This document shows, piece by piece, positions 43,968-53,509 of a stretch of DNA of 64,000 nt. The first letter of the stretch is position 1. The number at the start of each line of letters is the position of its first letter. This stretch comes from Sediminispirochaeta bajacaliforniensis DSM 16054 (GTDB taxonomy: Bacteria > Spirochaetota > Spirochaetia > DSM-16054 > Sediminispirochaetaceae). The notes under the pieces were generated by a model. The model ran no database searches. It had not been told where the DNA came from and saw only the letters and a program-made list of their open reading frames with translations. The stretch lies in contig NZ_KB899406.1 of NCBI RefSeq assembly GCF_000378205.1, positions 310,001-374,000 on the forward strand. Direction: 5' to 3'. Both the position numbers and the translations under genes were made by a program.

Positions 43968-44606
43968 CTATGAATGGCTGTGTACCAATAACTTTGCTCC
44001 CAGAAGGATAAATATTAATCCGCTTGTCTTTTGGAGGTAGTTTCCCCATGTTGGGCTCCTACGCAGACCTGCGGAAATCCTGGATGCGGCACAGGCAAGG
44101 GCGAGGCACCAAAGGGTCCCGGTGAAGAGGAAGGTCATCCCAAGCAGGAGAAAGCCGCCTATCCCATGGGCAGTATGGGGATCGATGAATTGGGGCAGGA
44201 AGGAGAGAAAAAAGAGCACAACCTTCGGGTTAAGCAGGTTGGTGAGAAGACCTTGCCGATAAAGCCTGAAGGCAGTTCCCCGCTGTTCCTTTTTTTCAGG
44301 AATGGTGAGGGACATGGTGGATCTGGAGACAATGATCCGAGTGCCGAGAAAAAGCAGGTAGAGCGCACCGCAATAGCTCACGATGGAGAAGGCCACTGCG
44401 GATTGGGCCAGAATGGCTGAGAGGCCCAGGGCTGCAAAGCTTGTGTGGACCAGGATGCCGCTGGAGATCCCCAGGGTCGAATAAAAGCCCGCCTTCCTTC
44501 CCTGGGCGATGCTTCGAGTCAAAATGTAGATGGTGTCCGAGCCGGGAATCAAATTCAAAATGATTCCCGACATAATGAACTCCGGATAGTGCACAATGCC
44601 TAACAT
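43968..44606 (-). CDS. LysE-family amino-acid exporter, second copy
   Basis: The 212-residue protein has about six helices and the RhtB/LysE layout. The N-terminal motif reads NLIPGSDTIYILTRSIAQGRKAGFYSTLGISSG, where most members have PGPD; the Pro-to-Ser change is unusual. YLLFLGTRII and TNLLNPKVVLFFLSFLPQFI are also typical. It starts 4 bases after the stop of another LysE gene and lacks a clear ribosome site, so it is probably translated by coupling. The two may form a hetero-oligomer or have different export substrates. Confidence 0.88.
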   Translation of the reverse strand: MLGIVHYPEFIMSGIILNLIPGSDTIYILTRSIAQGRKAGFYSTLGISSGILVHTSFAALGLSAILAQSAVAFSIVSYCGALYLLFLGTRIIVSRSTMSLTIPEKKEQRGTAFRLYRQGLLTNLLNPKVVLFFLSFLPQFIDPHTAHGIGGFLLLGMTFLFTGTLWCLALACAASRISAGLRRSPTWGNYLQKTSGLIFILLGAKLLVHSHS

Positions 44607-44610
44607 GATC

Positions 44611-45231
44611 TTACCGACTTACCGTTTTTGCCACCAGGAGCGTTCCTGCCGCGGCCATGAAACCTCCCGCCGATGCATTGAGCAGCCGCATGCTCCGCGG
44701 CCCCCTGAAGAAGCTTCGGATATAATCCGCAAGCTTTGCGTAGAGCAGCATAACCGTACCGAGAATCGTCATCACAAGGGCAGAGATGATGAGGCCGTCG
44801 GAAAATCCCAGTGCTTCAAGGTCGAGGAAGGTGGGGAGAAAGCCGCAGTAAAAAACAACGACCTTGGGATTCGAGAGGGTAAGGAAAAGGCCGCTGAGGT
44901 AGGTTGAATGGCCCGTGCTGCCGTTACCCTCACGTATTTCTTCTTGCTCTTTTTGCACGATGGCTTTCACACCGATGAAGATCATATACAGTCCGCCGAC
45001 GATCCGTATTAGGGTAAACAGCGGGGAGATGCTGCGGGCGATAAAGCTCAGTCCGAAGATTGCAAAGGTAAGATAGAAAAGATCGCCGGTAACGATTCCG
45101 GCGATCATAACGATGCTGCTTTTAAATCCGGCCCGTAGCGATTGACTTACCACGGCCAAGACTCCGGGGCCGGGGGTGGCCGTTAAGATAAACATCGCGA
45201 GGGCGAAGCCGAGAATACTCATCAGTGTCAT
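44611..45231 (-). CDS. LysE-family amino-acid exporter, first copy
   Basis: The 206-residue membrane protein has the canonical TATPGPGVLAVVSQSLRAGFKSSIVMIAGIVTGD start and LSNPKVVVFYCGFLPTFLDL in the middle. AAGGAG lies 9 bases before the ATG. LysE/RhtB proteins export excess amino acids such as lysine, threonine or homoserine. Lying between two amino-acid importer operons and a peptidase region, it probably protects against high internal amino-acid levels when peptides are used as food. Confidence 0.9.
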   Translation of the reverse strand: MTLMSILGFALAMFILTATPGPGVLAVVSQSLRAGFKSSIVMIAGIVTGDLFYLTFAIFGLSFIARSISPLFTLIRIVGGLYMIFIGVKAIVQKEQEEIREGNGSTGHSTYLSGLFLTLSNPKVVVFYCGFLPTFLDLEALGFSDGLIISALVMTILGTVMLLYAKLADYIRSFFRGPRSMRLLNASAGGFMAAAGTLLVAKTVSR

Positions 45232-45258
45232 AATCTATAGCTCCTTATTCTGCCACAT

Positions 45259-46059
45259 TTACGAAATTGCATGGATCTGCTTGAGGAATTTGCGGGTGCG
45301 CCCGTTTTCGGGTTCTGAAAAAAACTTTTCCGGCACCTGACGTTCCACAATCTTCCCCTCATCCATAAAAATGACATGATCTGCAACCCTCCTGGCAAAT
45401 CCCATTTCATGGGTGACACAGAGCATGGTCATACCCTCTTCCGCCAGGGTGACCATGACATCTAGTACCTCATTCACCATTTCCGGGTCAAGAGCCGATG
45501 TCGGTTCGTCAAAAAGCATGATTTTCGGCTGCATGCAAAGGCTTCGGGCAATGGCCGCCCGCTGCTGCTGCCCTCCCGAGAGCTGCGCGGGGAATTTATG
45601 GGCGTGCTCGGCGATATTGACCCGCTTAAGGTACTTCCAGGCGATCTTTTCTGCATCACGCTGAGACATCTTTCTGATCCAGATCGGTGCGAGGGTCAGG
45701 TTTTGCAGGATGCTAAGGTGAGGGAAGAGATTAAAGCTCTGGAATACCATTCCCACCTCCTGTCTGATACGCGAAACATTCTTCGTGTCGTCGGTAAGTT
45801 CATGGCCCATTACATTGATTGATCCCCTCTGATGTTTTTCAAGGCGATTGATACACCTGATCAGGGTCGATTTCCCCGATCCCGAGGGGCCGCAAATGAC
45901 GATCTTCTCTCCTTTATCGACATTGAGATCGATATCCACCAGCACATGGAACTCATCAAACCACTTGTTCAGTTGTTTTATGGCGATGATTCGCTCGTGG
46001 CTTGACGCATGTGGAGCCGGAGCGATGGGGGCTTCCGCCGTCATTACTGCCTGTTTCAT
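45259..46059 (-). CDS. aapP: General amino-acid ABC transporter ATPase (AapP type)
   Basis: The 266-residue ATPase has a 25-residue N-terminal extension before the usual fold: Walker [29 protein letters not shown], signature [17 protein letters not shown], Walker [15 protein letters not shown] and [15 protein letters not shown] precedes its ATG, which overlaps the stop of the upstream permease (ATGA). It ends the four-gene amino-acid importer operon. Confidence 0.92.
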   Translation of the reverse strand: MKQAVMTAEAPIAPAPHASSHERIIAIKQLNKWFDEFHVLVDIDLNVDKGEKIVICGPSGSGKSTLIRCINRLEKHQRGSINVMGHELTDDTKNVSRIRQEVGMVFQSFNLFPHLSILQNLTLAPIWIRKMSQRDAEKIAWKYLKRVNIAEHAHKFPAQLSGGQQQRAAIARSLCMQPKIMLFDEPTSALDPEMVNEVLDVMVTLAEEGMTMLCVTHEMGFARRVADHVIFMDEGKIVERQVPEKFFSEPENGRTRKFLKQIHAIS

Positions 46060-47129
46060 GTTGTTCCTCCTACTTCAGGTAAGGTGTGTACTTTTTCTTC
46101 TATGCGATTGGTAATCCGCGATATGGTGAAGCAGATAATCCAGTAGATAAGTCCCGCAAAGAGATATCCTTCGGGTTCCATACCGAGCCAATTGCTGTCG
46201 CTGGCCAGGGGACTGACCATGCCAAGCAGATCGAACATGCCGATAATAAGGACAAGGGTGGTATCCTTCAGAAAGGAAATGGAAATTCCGCCGATGTTTG
46301 CAACGGTGACCTTGAGCACCTGGGGAAGGATGATGAGGTACTGCTGCAAACTGAAACCGAAGCCGAGAGAGTCGGAGGCTTCATACTGTCCCTTGGAAAT
46401 GGACTGCAGTCCGCCCCGTATAACCTCGGCCAGATATGCGGACTGAAAACAGGTCATGCCGATTACGACCCTGATGATTTTATCGATGGATATCTGAGGT
46501 GGCAGAAAAAAGGGAACAACCACCGACGCCATGAAGAGGATCGTTATCAAAGGGATTCCCCTGAAAAATTCAATGTACGCTACACTAAGGCCCCTGATGA
46601 CGGGCTTGGGGCTCCTTCGTCCAAGGGCAAGGGCTATGCCGATAGGAAAGGAGTAGAGAAGTCCCAGGGCGGAAAGGATCAGGGTGAGGGTGAGGCCTCC
46701 CCAGTCGTTCGTAGAAACCTTTTCCAGACCGGCCCCTCCGGAGAGAAAAAAGATGATGACAATCGGCCAGATAAGCATGTGGGAGGCGAAGACCAACACC
46801 TTGTGGCGTATCTTCTTCATGAAATAGGGGATGAAGGAGAGTGCCATGATCAGGAAGGTGATGATGATTCTCCATATCTGTTCCTTTGGGTAGAAGCCGA
46901 AGATGAAAAAACGGAGTTTTGCCCTGATAAATGCCCATGTCGATCCGTTTTTGACGGCCACCTCCCGGTTTTCTCCGCTCCATACCGCATTGATAAAGGC
47001 CCACTGGATCAGCCATATGCCGAGCCGTGCGGCAAGGTAGAGTATTACCAGAGACAAAACAATATTGAAGGGTGAATTAAAATAATCCCGCTTTATGGCC
47101 TTAAGCAGATTTTTTATCTTGTCATTCAA
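46056..47129 (-). CDS. aapM: General amino-acid ABC permease (AapM type)
   Basis: The 357-residue permease has an unusually long N-terminal part with three extra helices before the core, as in AapM/YhdY. The core contains the coupling loop [30 protein letters not shown] and the segment [21 protein letters not shown]. It pairs with the AapQ-type permease encoded just upstream; their genes overlap (ATGA). Together they form the heterodimeric channel. Confidence 0.9.
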   Translation of the reverse strand: MNDKIKNLLKAIKRDYFNSPFNIVLSLVILYLAARLGIWLIQWAFINAVWSGENREVAVKNGSTWAFIRAKLRFFIFGFYPKEQIWRIIITFLIMALSFIPYFMKKIRHKVLVFASHMLIWPIVIIFFLSGGAGLEKVSTNDWGGLTLTLILSALGLLYSFPIGIALALGRRSPKPVIRGLSVAYIEFFRGIPLITILFMASVVVPFFLPPQISIDKIIRVVIGMTCFQSAYLAEVIRGGLQSISKGQYEASDSLGFGFSLQQYLIILPQVLKVTVANIGGISISFLKDTTLVLIIGMFDLLGMVSPLASDSNWLGMEPEGYLFAGLIYWIICFTISRITNRIEEKVHTLPEVGGTT

Positions 47130-48291
47130 GGGGGACCTCCTCTTTTTCCAACAGCTCTCCCTTTTTGTTGATGATTGAACGATTGTACCAATTCATCAGC
47201 AGTGAGGTTACGAGACTTATGGAGAGATAGGTAAGCATGACCAGGGACATCACCTCCAGGGCCCGTCCCGTCTGATTAAGGGTTGTACCGGCAAAGACCG
47301 ATGTAAGATCCGGGTAGGCGACCGCCATCCCGAGCGATGTGTTCTTGATAAGATTCAGATACTGGTTTGTGACCGGCGGTATCATTGTTCGCATCGCCTG
47401 GGGGATGATAATGAGCTGGAGCCTCCTGTATCGATTAAAGCCGAGGCTCTTTGCCGCTTCCAGCTGCCCCTTGGGGACCGCTATGATGGAACTCCTGACA
47501 GCCTCGGAGATGTAGGTCGAGGTGTATGTTCCCAGGGCAACCACCACGGAAAAAAGCTCCGGCCTGATTGTCGTTCCGCTCGAGAATTTGAACTTGGTGA
47601 TTTCCGGAAGCACGATCTGAAACGGTTTGGCAATGGCTGTGAAAAGGACCAGAGCCAGGATGATCGCCAGCTGGAGCGGCCATAGTTTTTTGTGTACTCC
47701 CCGAAGGACCATCTTCTTTTTTACATATCCAATGTAGAAGATTGCGACAATGGAGACGAAAAAAAGAATCCTGAAGCTCGTAGCGCTTGTTTGAGGGATA
47801 AAAGAGGGTATGGTGATGCCCCGCACATTTATGTAGAGCCAGTCGCCCAGCTTGAACGATTCTTTGAAGGGGGGCAGGACATTAAGAAAGACGACCTGGT
47901 ACCAAAAAAGGACATGTAGCAGCGGCGGAATATTCCGAAGCGTTTCGACGTAGAAGACCGCAACATTATGTATCAGTTTGTTTTTTGATAAGCGCATCAG
48001 CCCGATCAGAAAGCCGAGGAGGGTAGCCAGCACAATGCCGATTATCGAGGCTACCAGGGTGTTAAGCAGGCCTATAACGAAGGTCCTGCCGAAGGTATCC
48101 GATTCGGTGTAGGAAATCAGGGTTTGACTGATGGAAAAACCGGCGGTTTCACGCATGAAGCCGAATCCGATGCCGATATTCCTGCTGGTAATATTCCGGA
48201 TGTAGTTATATCCGAAAAAGGTGAAGATCGCTATCAGGACTATAATGATCGCCGTCTGTATTGTTATGCTTCGTGTTTTTGTTCTGTTCAT
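47122..48291 (-). CDS. aapQ: General amino-acid ABC permease (AapQ type)
   Basis: The 389-residue permease has AapQ/YhdX landmarks: NIGIGFGFMRETAGFSISQTLISY near 35-60 and LRNIPPLLHVLFWYQVVFLNVLPP near 130, then a long cytoplasmic/periplasmic insert and the coupling loop KGQLEAAKSLGFNRYRRLQLIIIPQAMRTMIPP. TFGRTFVIGLLNTLVAS begins the conserved core. It is separated from the binding-protein gene by about 80 bases with a hairpin. Confidence 0.9.
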   Translation of the reverse strand: MNRTKTRSITIQTAIIIVLIAIFTFFGYNYIRNITSRNIGIGFGFMRETAGFSISQTLISYTESDTFGRTFVIGLLNTLVASIIGIVLATLLGFLIGLMRLSKNKLIHNVAVFYVETLRNIPPLLHVLFWYQVVFLNVLPPFKESFKLGDWLYINVRGITIPSFIPQTSATSFRILFFVSIVAIFYIGYVKKKMVLRGVHKKLWPLQLAIILALVLFTAIAKPFQIVLPEITKFKFSSGTTIRPELFSVVVALGTYTSTYISEAVRSSIIAVPKGQLEAAKSLGFNRYRRLQLIIIPQAMRTMIPPVTNQYLNLIKNTSLGMAVAYPDLTSVFAGTTLNQTGRALEVMSLVMLTYLSISLVTSLLMNWYNRSIINKKGELLEKEEVPLE

Positions 48292-48321
48292 ACGAATACC
48301 AATTCATGTGATCGTAAGGAT

Positions 48322-48345
48322 GCCGCCCGACTGGTGCCGGACGGC
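48322..48345 (-). terminator. Intercistronic hairpin after the aap binding-protein gene
   Basis: On the minus strand GCCGTCCG (48345-48338) pairs, with one G-T wobble, to CGGGCGGC (48329-48322). There is no T-run. It is likely an mRNA-stabilising or partial-termination element between the binding protein and permease genes. Confidence 0.45.
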
Positions 48346-48372
48346 TTGCAAACGGACCGAAGGAGTGCGCGC

Positions 48373-49470
48373 TTAGCGGATAGGCATTCCGTACTGGATT
48401 CCTCCCTTGGTCCACAGGGCATTGAGCCCCCTGGATATGTTCAGTGGTGAACCGCTTCCCAGGTTTCGTTCGAAGCTTTCACCATAGTTGCCGATATATT
48501 TAATGATGTTGTAACCGGCGTTGTTCTCCAGGCCGAAACCCTCCCATACACCGCCTTCGGAGCCGAGCAGCCTTTTGACGTTGGGGTTGTCGCTCGTTTC
48601 CTTCATTTCGTCCACATTATCCGAGGTAATACCGTATTCCTCGGCATTGAGCATGGCGAAAAGGGCCCATTTCACAATATTGAACCATTCATCGTCGCCC
48701 TGCCTGACAACCGGCCCCAAAGGTTCTTTCGAGATCAGTTCGGGAAGCATGATGAAGTTTTCAGGTTCCTTGAATTTGGTTCTGAGGGCGTACAACTGTG
48801 ACTGGTCGCTGGTAACTGCGTCGGCTCGTCCCGCTTCAAGGGCCGCCGATGCCTGATCGTTTTTTTCAAAGGTGATCAGCTCGAAGTCCATATTGTTTTT
48901 TCGAAAATAATCGGAGAGGTTGAGCTCGGTAGTCGTTCCTGACTGCACCGCGACGGTTGCCCCGTCGAGATCTGCCAGGGACGTAATCCCCGAGCCTTTG
49001 GCAACCATGAAGCCCTGACCGTCGTAATAGTTGACACCGGAAAAGTTTACGCCCAACTGGCTGTCCCTGGTCGCTGTCCAGGTTGTGACACGGACAAGCA
49101 CGTCGATTTCACCCGACTGAAGCGCAGTGAAGCGTTCCTTTGCACTCAATGGACGGCATTCGATCGCGTCGGGATCTCCGAGTACGGCGGCGGCGACGGC
49201 TCTTCCCAGATCGACGTCGAAACCCTGCCATATGCCTTCGCTGTCGGGGGCCGAATATCCGGGGATCCCCGCTGTTACCCCCACGATGACCTTGCCCCGT
49301 TCCTTCACCAGCTCCAGGGTCGATTTACCCGTTTCCGGGGCAGCCGTCGATGATTCCGCTGCCGCCGGCTCTTCGGATTTCGAAGATCCGCAGGAAGCCA
49401 GCGCAATTGTCACGAATACGGCAAGGAATAGGCCCCAAAGGGCTGTTCGTCTTGATCGCTTGTTTACCAT
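48373..49470 (-). CDS. aapJ: General amino-acid ABC solute-binding lipoprotein (AapJ type)
   Basis: GGAGAG before the ATG at 49470 gives 365 residues. A lipoprotein signal ends in IALASC. The protein matches AapJ/BztA-type binding proteins, longer than other family-3 members: GKVIVGVTAGIPGYSAPDSEGIWQGFDVDLGRAVAAAVLG, RPLSAKERFTALQSGEIDVLVR and GPVVRQGDDEWFNIVKWALFAMLNAEEYGI. It binds a range of L-amino acids at the outer face of the cytoplasmic membrane. It heads the operon with two permeases and the ATPase. Confidence 0.92.
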   Translation of the reverse strand: MVNKRSRRTALWGLFLAVFVTIALASCGSSKSEEPAAAESSTAAPETGKSTLELVKERGKVIVGVTAGIPGYSAPDSEGIWQGFDVDLGRAVAAAVLGDPDAIECRPLSAKERFTALQSGEIDVLVRVTTWTATRDSQLGVNFSGVNYYDGQGFMVAKGSGITSLADLDGATVAVQSGTTTELNLSDYFRKNNMDFELITFEKNDQASAALEAGRADAVTSDQSQLYALRTKFKEPENFIMLPELISKEPLGPVVRQGDDEWFNIVKWALFAMLNAEEYGITSDNVDEMKETSDNPNVKRLLGSEGGVWEGFGLENNAGYNIIKYIGNYGESFERNLGSGSPLNISRGLNALWTKGGIQYGMPIR

Positions 49471-49842
49471 TTTTCTCTCCATCCTTTTCGTTTTAGATAT
49501 ATATGCAATATTCGTACCGAATGGTGGTTGTATTGTGAGGAAAAGCGAAAAATAGGGTAAAAGTGCTGTATCTTTTAAGAAAAAGCCTGCTTATGCCCTC
49601 GTTTTTATGAAAAATAGATGCTCATCAGATTCTCAGTAGGACTTATTGTCTATTATATACATACGTAAATGTAATAAATACAAAACTATACTACAAATAT
49701 GTATGGAGTATGATACTCTTCCTGCCCCCCCCTCGTGGCATCATTTGGTGGAGAACATGGGAGTATTAGCCTTTCCCTCTGTTCCCTGATGTTTGATTCG
49801 AATATAGTGATTGCGTCAATTGTAGATGATAAAGGTATAAAA
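49471..49842. other. Intergenic region between divergent genes
   Basis: About 370 AT-rich bases separate the divergent aapJ-type and amidohydrolase genes. Promoters for both should lie here. The segment around 49640-49690 (TATTATATACATACG...) is a candidate, but no box pair is convincing. No RNA gene or repeat is seen. An in-frame extension of the amidohydrolase into this region lacks a ribosome site. Confidence 0.45.
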
Positions 49843-51162
49843 ATGATTCATCGTATCGAAACAATTGTAAATGATCTGACGAAGACGATAATTACGTATC
49901 GAAGAGATTTCCATCGATACGCCGAGACCGGGTGGCTCGAGGTTCGAACGGCCTCTTTGATTGCGCGAAGGCTCGACCAGCTGGGCTATGAGGTCAGGGT
50001 TGGAGCTTCTGTTCTCAAAGCCTCAGAAAGGATGGGGTTGCCCGATCCCGAGGCCCTGAAGATCCAATATCTCAGGGCCCTGGAGCAGGGCGCCGACCCT
50101 GAATATGCCGAACTCGTAAAGAATGGTTTCACGGCCGTTGTTGGTATCATAAAAAATGGGGACGGCCCTGTGCGGGCCGCCCGTTTTGACATTGACGCGG
50201 TGCAGGTTCCGGAATCGAATGATCCCGGGCATCTTCCCTTTGCCGAGGGATTTGCTTCGGTGAATCCGAATATGATGCATGCCTGCGGCCACGATGCCCA
50301 TGCTGCCATAGGTCTCGGTGTGGCGGAAACCCTGGCAAGGTTGAAGGATGAACTACACGGAACAGTTAAACTAATCTTTCAGCCTGCGGAGGAAGGGGTT
50401 AGAGGAGCAAAGGCAATGACCGCTTCCGGAATTGTCGATGATGTTGATTACATGATCGGTGGCCATATAGGAATAGTTCCTCATGCATGTGGCAAAGTTT
50501 CGTTTCGTTTGGCAGGGTTTCTTGCCACTACAAAGATCGATGTCTACTATGAAGGGAAACCGAGTCATGCCGCAGGGGCTCCTGAACGTGGAAAAAATGC
50601 TTTGCTTGCCGCTGTGACGGCAACGGCCAATATTCACAGCATTTCGGCCCACAGCAAGGGAAGAAGCATGGTGAATGTCGGATGCCTGAACGCCGGTACG
50701 GGCAGGAACGTCATACCCGCCACAGCCTTTATGTCACTTGAAACGCGAGGCTCCACATCGGAAATTAACGAGTATGTAAAAGAACGGGTGCTGAGGATCG
50801 TCGATGCAGCAGCGGAAATGTATGAGGTACAAAAGAAGGTAGTTTTCATGGGAGAGTCTGAAACTGCAGTCGGAAATCAGGATTTTATCGAATATGCCGA
50901 AAAGATTGTTGCCGGGAATAGGCATATCGAAGCGATCGTCTCCGAGCCTATTCTTCTGGCGGGAAGTGAAGATTATACCTGCTTCATGAAAGCGGTACAG
51001 AAGAGGGGAGGGAAGGCCTTGTTCATGCTGTATGGAACCGACATGAAAGAGACACACCACAATTCGGCCTTCGATATCGATGAAAGGAGCCTTCCCATTG
51101 CCGTAACAACCATTTCTTGGCTGCTTTTATCCTTAAACAACGGAATGCGAACAGCAGTGTGA
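49843..51162 (+). CDS. M20-family amidohydrolase (aminobenzoyl-glutamate hydrolase type)
   Basis: AAAGG 8 bases before ATG 49843 gives a 439-residue protein. Metal-binding motifs are MMHACGHDAHAAIGLG, QPAEEGVRGAKAM and GGHIGI, and the dimerisation lid contains YEGKPSHAAGAPERGKNALLAAV. The insert with LPDPEALKIQYLRALEQGADPEYAE resembles the AbgA/AbgB group rather than short peptidases. It probably removes an acyl or aminobenzoyl group from an amino acid in the cytoplasm. It is divergent from the general amino-acid importer, so a shared role in N-acyl amino-acid use is plausible. Confidence 0.85.
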   Translation: MIHRIETIVNDLTKTIITYRRDFHRYAETGWLEVRTASLIARRLDQLGYEVRVGASVLKASERMGLPDPEALKIQYLRALEQGADPEYAELVKNGFTAVVGIIKNGDGPVRAARFDIDAVQVPESNDPGHLPFAEGFASVNPNMMHACGHDAHAAIGLGVAETLARLKDELHGTVKLIFQPAEEGVRGAKAMTASGIVDDVDYMIGGHIGIVPHACGKVSFRLAGFLATTKIDVYYEGKPSHAAGAPERGKNALLAAVTATANIHSISAHSKGRSMVNVGCLNAGTGRNVIPATAFMSLETRGSTSEINEYVKERVLRIVDAAAEMYEVQKKVVFMGESETAVGNQDFIEYAEKIVAGNRHIEAIVSEPILLAGSEDYTCFMKAVQKRGGKALFMLYGTDMKETHHNSAFDIDERSLPIAVTTISWLLLSLNNGMRTAV

Positions 51163-51193
51163 TAATCAACAGCCGCAGAGATCGTGTCCGCTT

Positions 51194-51631
51194 TTACTCG
51201 TATCGCAGCGCTTCGATGGGATAGAGATTTGCTGCCTTTCTTGCCGGATAGTATCCGAAAAAGATTCCCACTCCGGCGGCGAACAGGGCCGAAACGATGA
51301 CGACGATCGGATCGATCACGGTGGGAATGTTTGCAAACCGATTGACGAACAAGGCTGCAATAACGGAGATGATGATACCGATGAGGCCCCCCATCAGGCT
51401 CAGCAGGATCGATTCTGAGAGAAATTGGAGGAGAACATCCACCGTCCCTACCGCCTCAAGAGTGCCGGAGCTGGTAACGGTATTCTCGATGTCGCCTCGT
51501 TCTATCGTGGTAAAGACATAATGGGTTTTTGCTGCTTTCTATGTGCATCCTGCACATAGAAGGACAAATCCTATCATGACGAGCAGCAATTCTTTTTTCG
51601 TGATGCGCTGTTGTATCAAATTCATCTTCAT
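51194..51631 (-). pseudogene. macA-macB deletion fusion relic
   Basis: On the minus strand a single frame of 146 codons begins with ATG 51631 (GGGAG upstream) and a lipoprotein-like signal (LLLVMIGFVLLCAGCT). It hits a TAG at 51541-51539, then continues with FTTIERGDIENTVTSSGTLEAVGTVDV, the N-terminus of a MacA/HlyD membrane-fusion protein. Without a frame change this joins LLQFLSESILLSLMGGLIGI...EALRYE, the last 80 residues of a MacB/FtsX-type ABC permease. All of the rest of macA, the ATPase and most of the permease are missing. It is a one-step deletion product plus a nonsense mutation and should be non-functional. Confidence 0.8.
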
Positions 51632-51847
51632 GTATACTCCCAGATACCTGATGGTGGTATGCTAAGCACTTTTTTCCCTCTTGGATAACGGGCTCTATCC
51701 CGCCGGCGGCGACCTTTTACAGAACGTTTACATTGCCGAAGCAATCTTTACAATTGTGTACCCGAAAGAAATGAAGATGCCTTCTTTATGGCCGAGTCCT
51801 GGTACTTGCTTGATGGAAAGCTATCTTAACGAGTACAATAGAGCCAT

Positions 51848-52540
51848 ATGAAATCGCTTAAAAAGGAAAGGGTCTCGCTTCTGGTTACGGATGCAATAAA
51901 GGAGATTATCGACTCTGAACATCTGAAACCGGGTGATAAACTTTATAGTGAGAATGAGTTAGCGAATAAACTTGAGGTAAGCCGTTCTTCTGTCCGTGAG
52001 GCAGTAAGGATGCTTGAGGTTACCGGGATCGTTAAGGTTTTTCAGGGGAAGGGGATTTTCATAAGTGCGCCCGAAGAGAATGATTGTCCGATTCGAAGTT
52101 GGGTCGTAGATAACATGGAACTATTGAAGGAGCATTTTGAAGTTCGTCTTCTTATAGAGCCCCATGCCGCCTCGTTGGCGGCCAAATGGGCAAGTAAAGA
52201 GGCTCTTGCCGAATTAGCAGCGCATTACTCTCTGTTTTGTGATTTTGTCCGGCAGAAGAACCTTGTGGAAGCCATAGAGAAGGATAGTGCCTTTCATCTT
52301 TTAATTGCCAAAATGACAAAAAACCGCACGCTTTCTGTTTTAATGAATACCATGACCAAAACGCTGAATGAGGGCTGGTTCGCCAGTTTAAATATGCCGG
52401 GGCGATTGGAGCGGACGGTTGATGAGCACGGTGAAATTCTAAAGACTCTTCAAGTGGGTGATGGTGTGACAGCTGCACGGCTCATGACCGACCACCTTCA
52501 TAATGCCCTGGAAGACATCAAGGCCTATACTCACATATAG
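51848..52540 (+). CDS. GntR-family (FCD, LldR/FadR-like) regulator of the glycerate cluster
   Basis: The 230-residue protein has a winged helix-turn-helix (NELANKLEVSRSSVREAVRMLEVTGIVKVFQGKGIF) of the FadR/LldR subgroup and an FCD ligand domain (EVRLLIEPHAASLA, DSAFHLLIA, EHGEILKTLQVGD) with His residues expected to bind a metal and carboxylate effector. The next gene has an operator fitting the TNGTNNNACNA consensus of this subgroup. It probably responds to glycerate or a related hydroxy acid and represses the downstream genes. Confidence 0.9.
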   Translation: MKSLKKERVSLLVTDAIKEIIDSEHLKPGDKLYSENELANKLEVSRSSVREAVRMLEVTGIVKVFQGKGIFISAPEENDCPIRSWVVDNMELLKEHFEVRLLIEPHAASLAAKWASKEALAELAAHYSLFCDFVRQKNLVEAIEKDSAFHLLIAKMTKNRTLSVLMNTMTKTLNEGWFASLNMPGRLERTVDEHGEILKTLQVGDGVTAARLMTDHLHNALEDIKAYTHI

Positions 52541-52553
52541 CATAAAAAACAGT

Positions 52554-52599
52554 TTGACAGATAAGAGATTTGCTTTTACAATCTTTACTTGTCAGACAA
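52554..52599 (+). promoter_or_regulatory. Promoter with LldR-type operator TTGTCAGACAA
   Basis: TTGACA (52554-52559) and TACAAT (52577-52582) are exactly 17 bases apart. TTGTCAGACAA (52589-52599) is a perfect palindrome just after the -10, at the expected start site, and fits TNGTNNNACNA, the known consensus of LldR/FadR-subgroup regulators. It should control the hydrolase-GntP-TPR-glycerate kinase genes. Confidence 0.8.
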
Positions 52600-52640
52600 C
52601 AGATAACATACAACTTTATGGAAAGGAAATTGCTTCACCA

Positions 52641-53483
52641 ATGAGCATAACAATAACAACCTTAATTGAGAATTCCATAGGTGAGCACAAGGGGCTTTCC
52701 GGAGAACATGGGCTTTCATTCTTTATCGACAAAGATGGGGAGATGCTTCTTTTCGACACCGGCAGCAGCCGGAGGTTTATTGACAATGCAAAAAAACTGT
52801 TAGTTGATGTTGGACATGTTCGCCATGTAATTCTTAGCCATGGTCACTATGACCACACAGGAGGCTTCCGCCCCTTTGTTGAAGCGTATCCCGATTCTCA
52901 GTATACGTTATGGACGGGGAAGGGGTTTTTTGAGAAAAAATATGGTATATATGGTCCTTCCCTCCAATATCTTGGTAATGATTTTGACGAACAGTTCCTT
53001 GAGACCCGTTCAATCATTCATAAAGAGGTCACAGCTGATACTACCGAAATTGCTCCGGGGACCTGGATTGTTACGAACTTTAAGAAGATTCATTCCGAAG
53101 AGGTTATAAACCCACGGTTTGTGATCCGGGATGATACGACACATAGAGCGTATCCTGATGAATTTCGTGATGAAGTGCTATTAGTCTTAGAAGCTGCAAA
53201 GGGACTCGTGGTTCTTGTTGGATGTGCCCATCCAGGAATTCTCAATATGCTTGATACGGTAGCAGCGCGCTTTGATAAGCCTATCTACGCCCTTCTCGGG
53301 GGGACCCATCTCGTTGAAGCCTCAAGCCGGCGGATCCGTTATGTTATTGACGATTTCATAAAGCGAAAGATTTCGATCATGGGAGTTTCTCACTGTACAG
53401 GAGAAAAGGCCGTCTCTTTTCTGGAAGAACGAAGTCATTCTTCTTTCAGAAATAGTACAGGTTCAACTTTAATTATCGAATAA
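52641..53483 (+). CDS. MBL-fold metallohydrolase
   Basis: The start at ATG 52641 leaves the operator and promoter upstream and gives 280 residues; the ribosome site is weak. The metallo-beta-lactamase motif LSHGHYDHTGGF is at about 62-73, with an acidic metal ligand in FDTGSS, VGCAHPGILNML around 195 and a C-terminal GVSHCTGEKA. This pattern is that of the group annotated as dihydropterin-ribofuranosylaminobenzene phosphate synthase-like hydrolases. In this operon, between a GntR regulator and a GntP symporter, a lactonase or phosphoesterase acting on a glycerate precursor is possible but not shown. Confidence 0.8.
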   Translation: MSITITTLIENSIGEHKGLSGEHGLSFFIDKDGEMLLFDTGSSRRFIDNAKKLLVDVGHVRHVILSHGHYDHTGGFRPFVEAYPDSQYTLWTGKGFFEKKYGIYGPSLQYLGNDFDEQFLETRSIIHKEVTADTTEIAPGTWIVTNFKKIHSEEVINPRFVIRDDTTHRAYPDEFRDEVLLVLEAAKGLVVLVGCAHPGILNMLDTVAARFDKPIYALLGGTHLVEASSRRIRYVIDDFIKRKISIMGVSHCTGEKAVSFLEERSHSSFRNSTGSTLIIE

Positions 53484-53509
53484 TCACAGATTAAGAAAGG
53501 AGAGAGGAA

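Noticed and set aside
46086-47075. 329-codon open frame on the plus strand
   Set aside because: It is antisense to the AapM-type permease. Its very Asp/Gly/Lys-rich translation is the mirror of hydrophobic codons, not a real protein.
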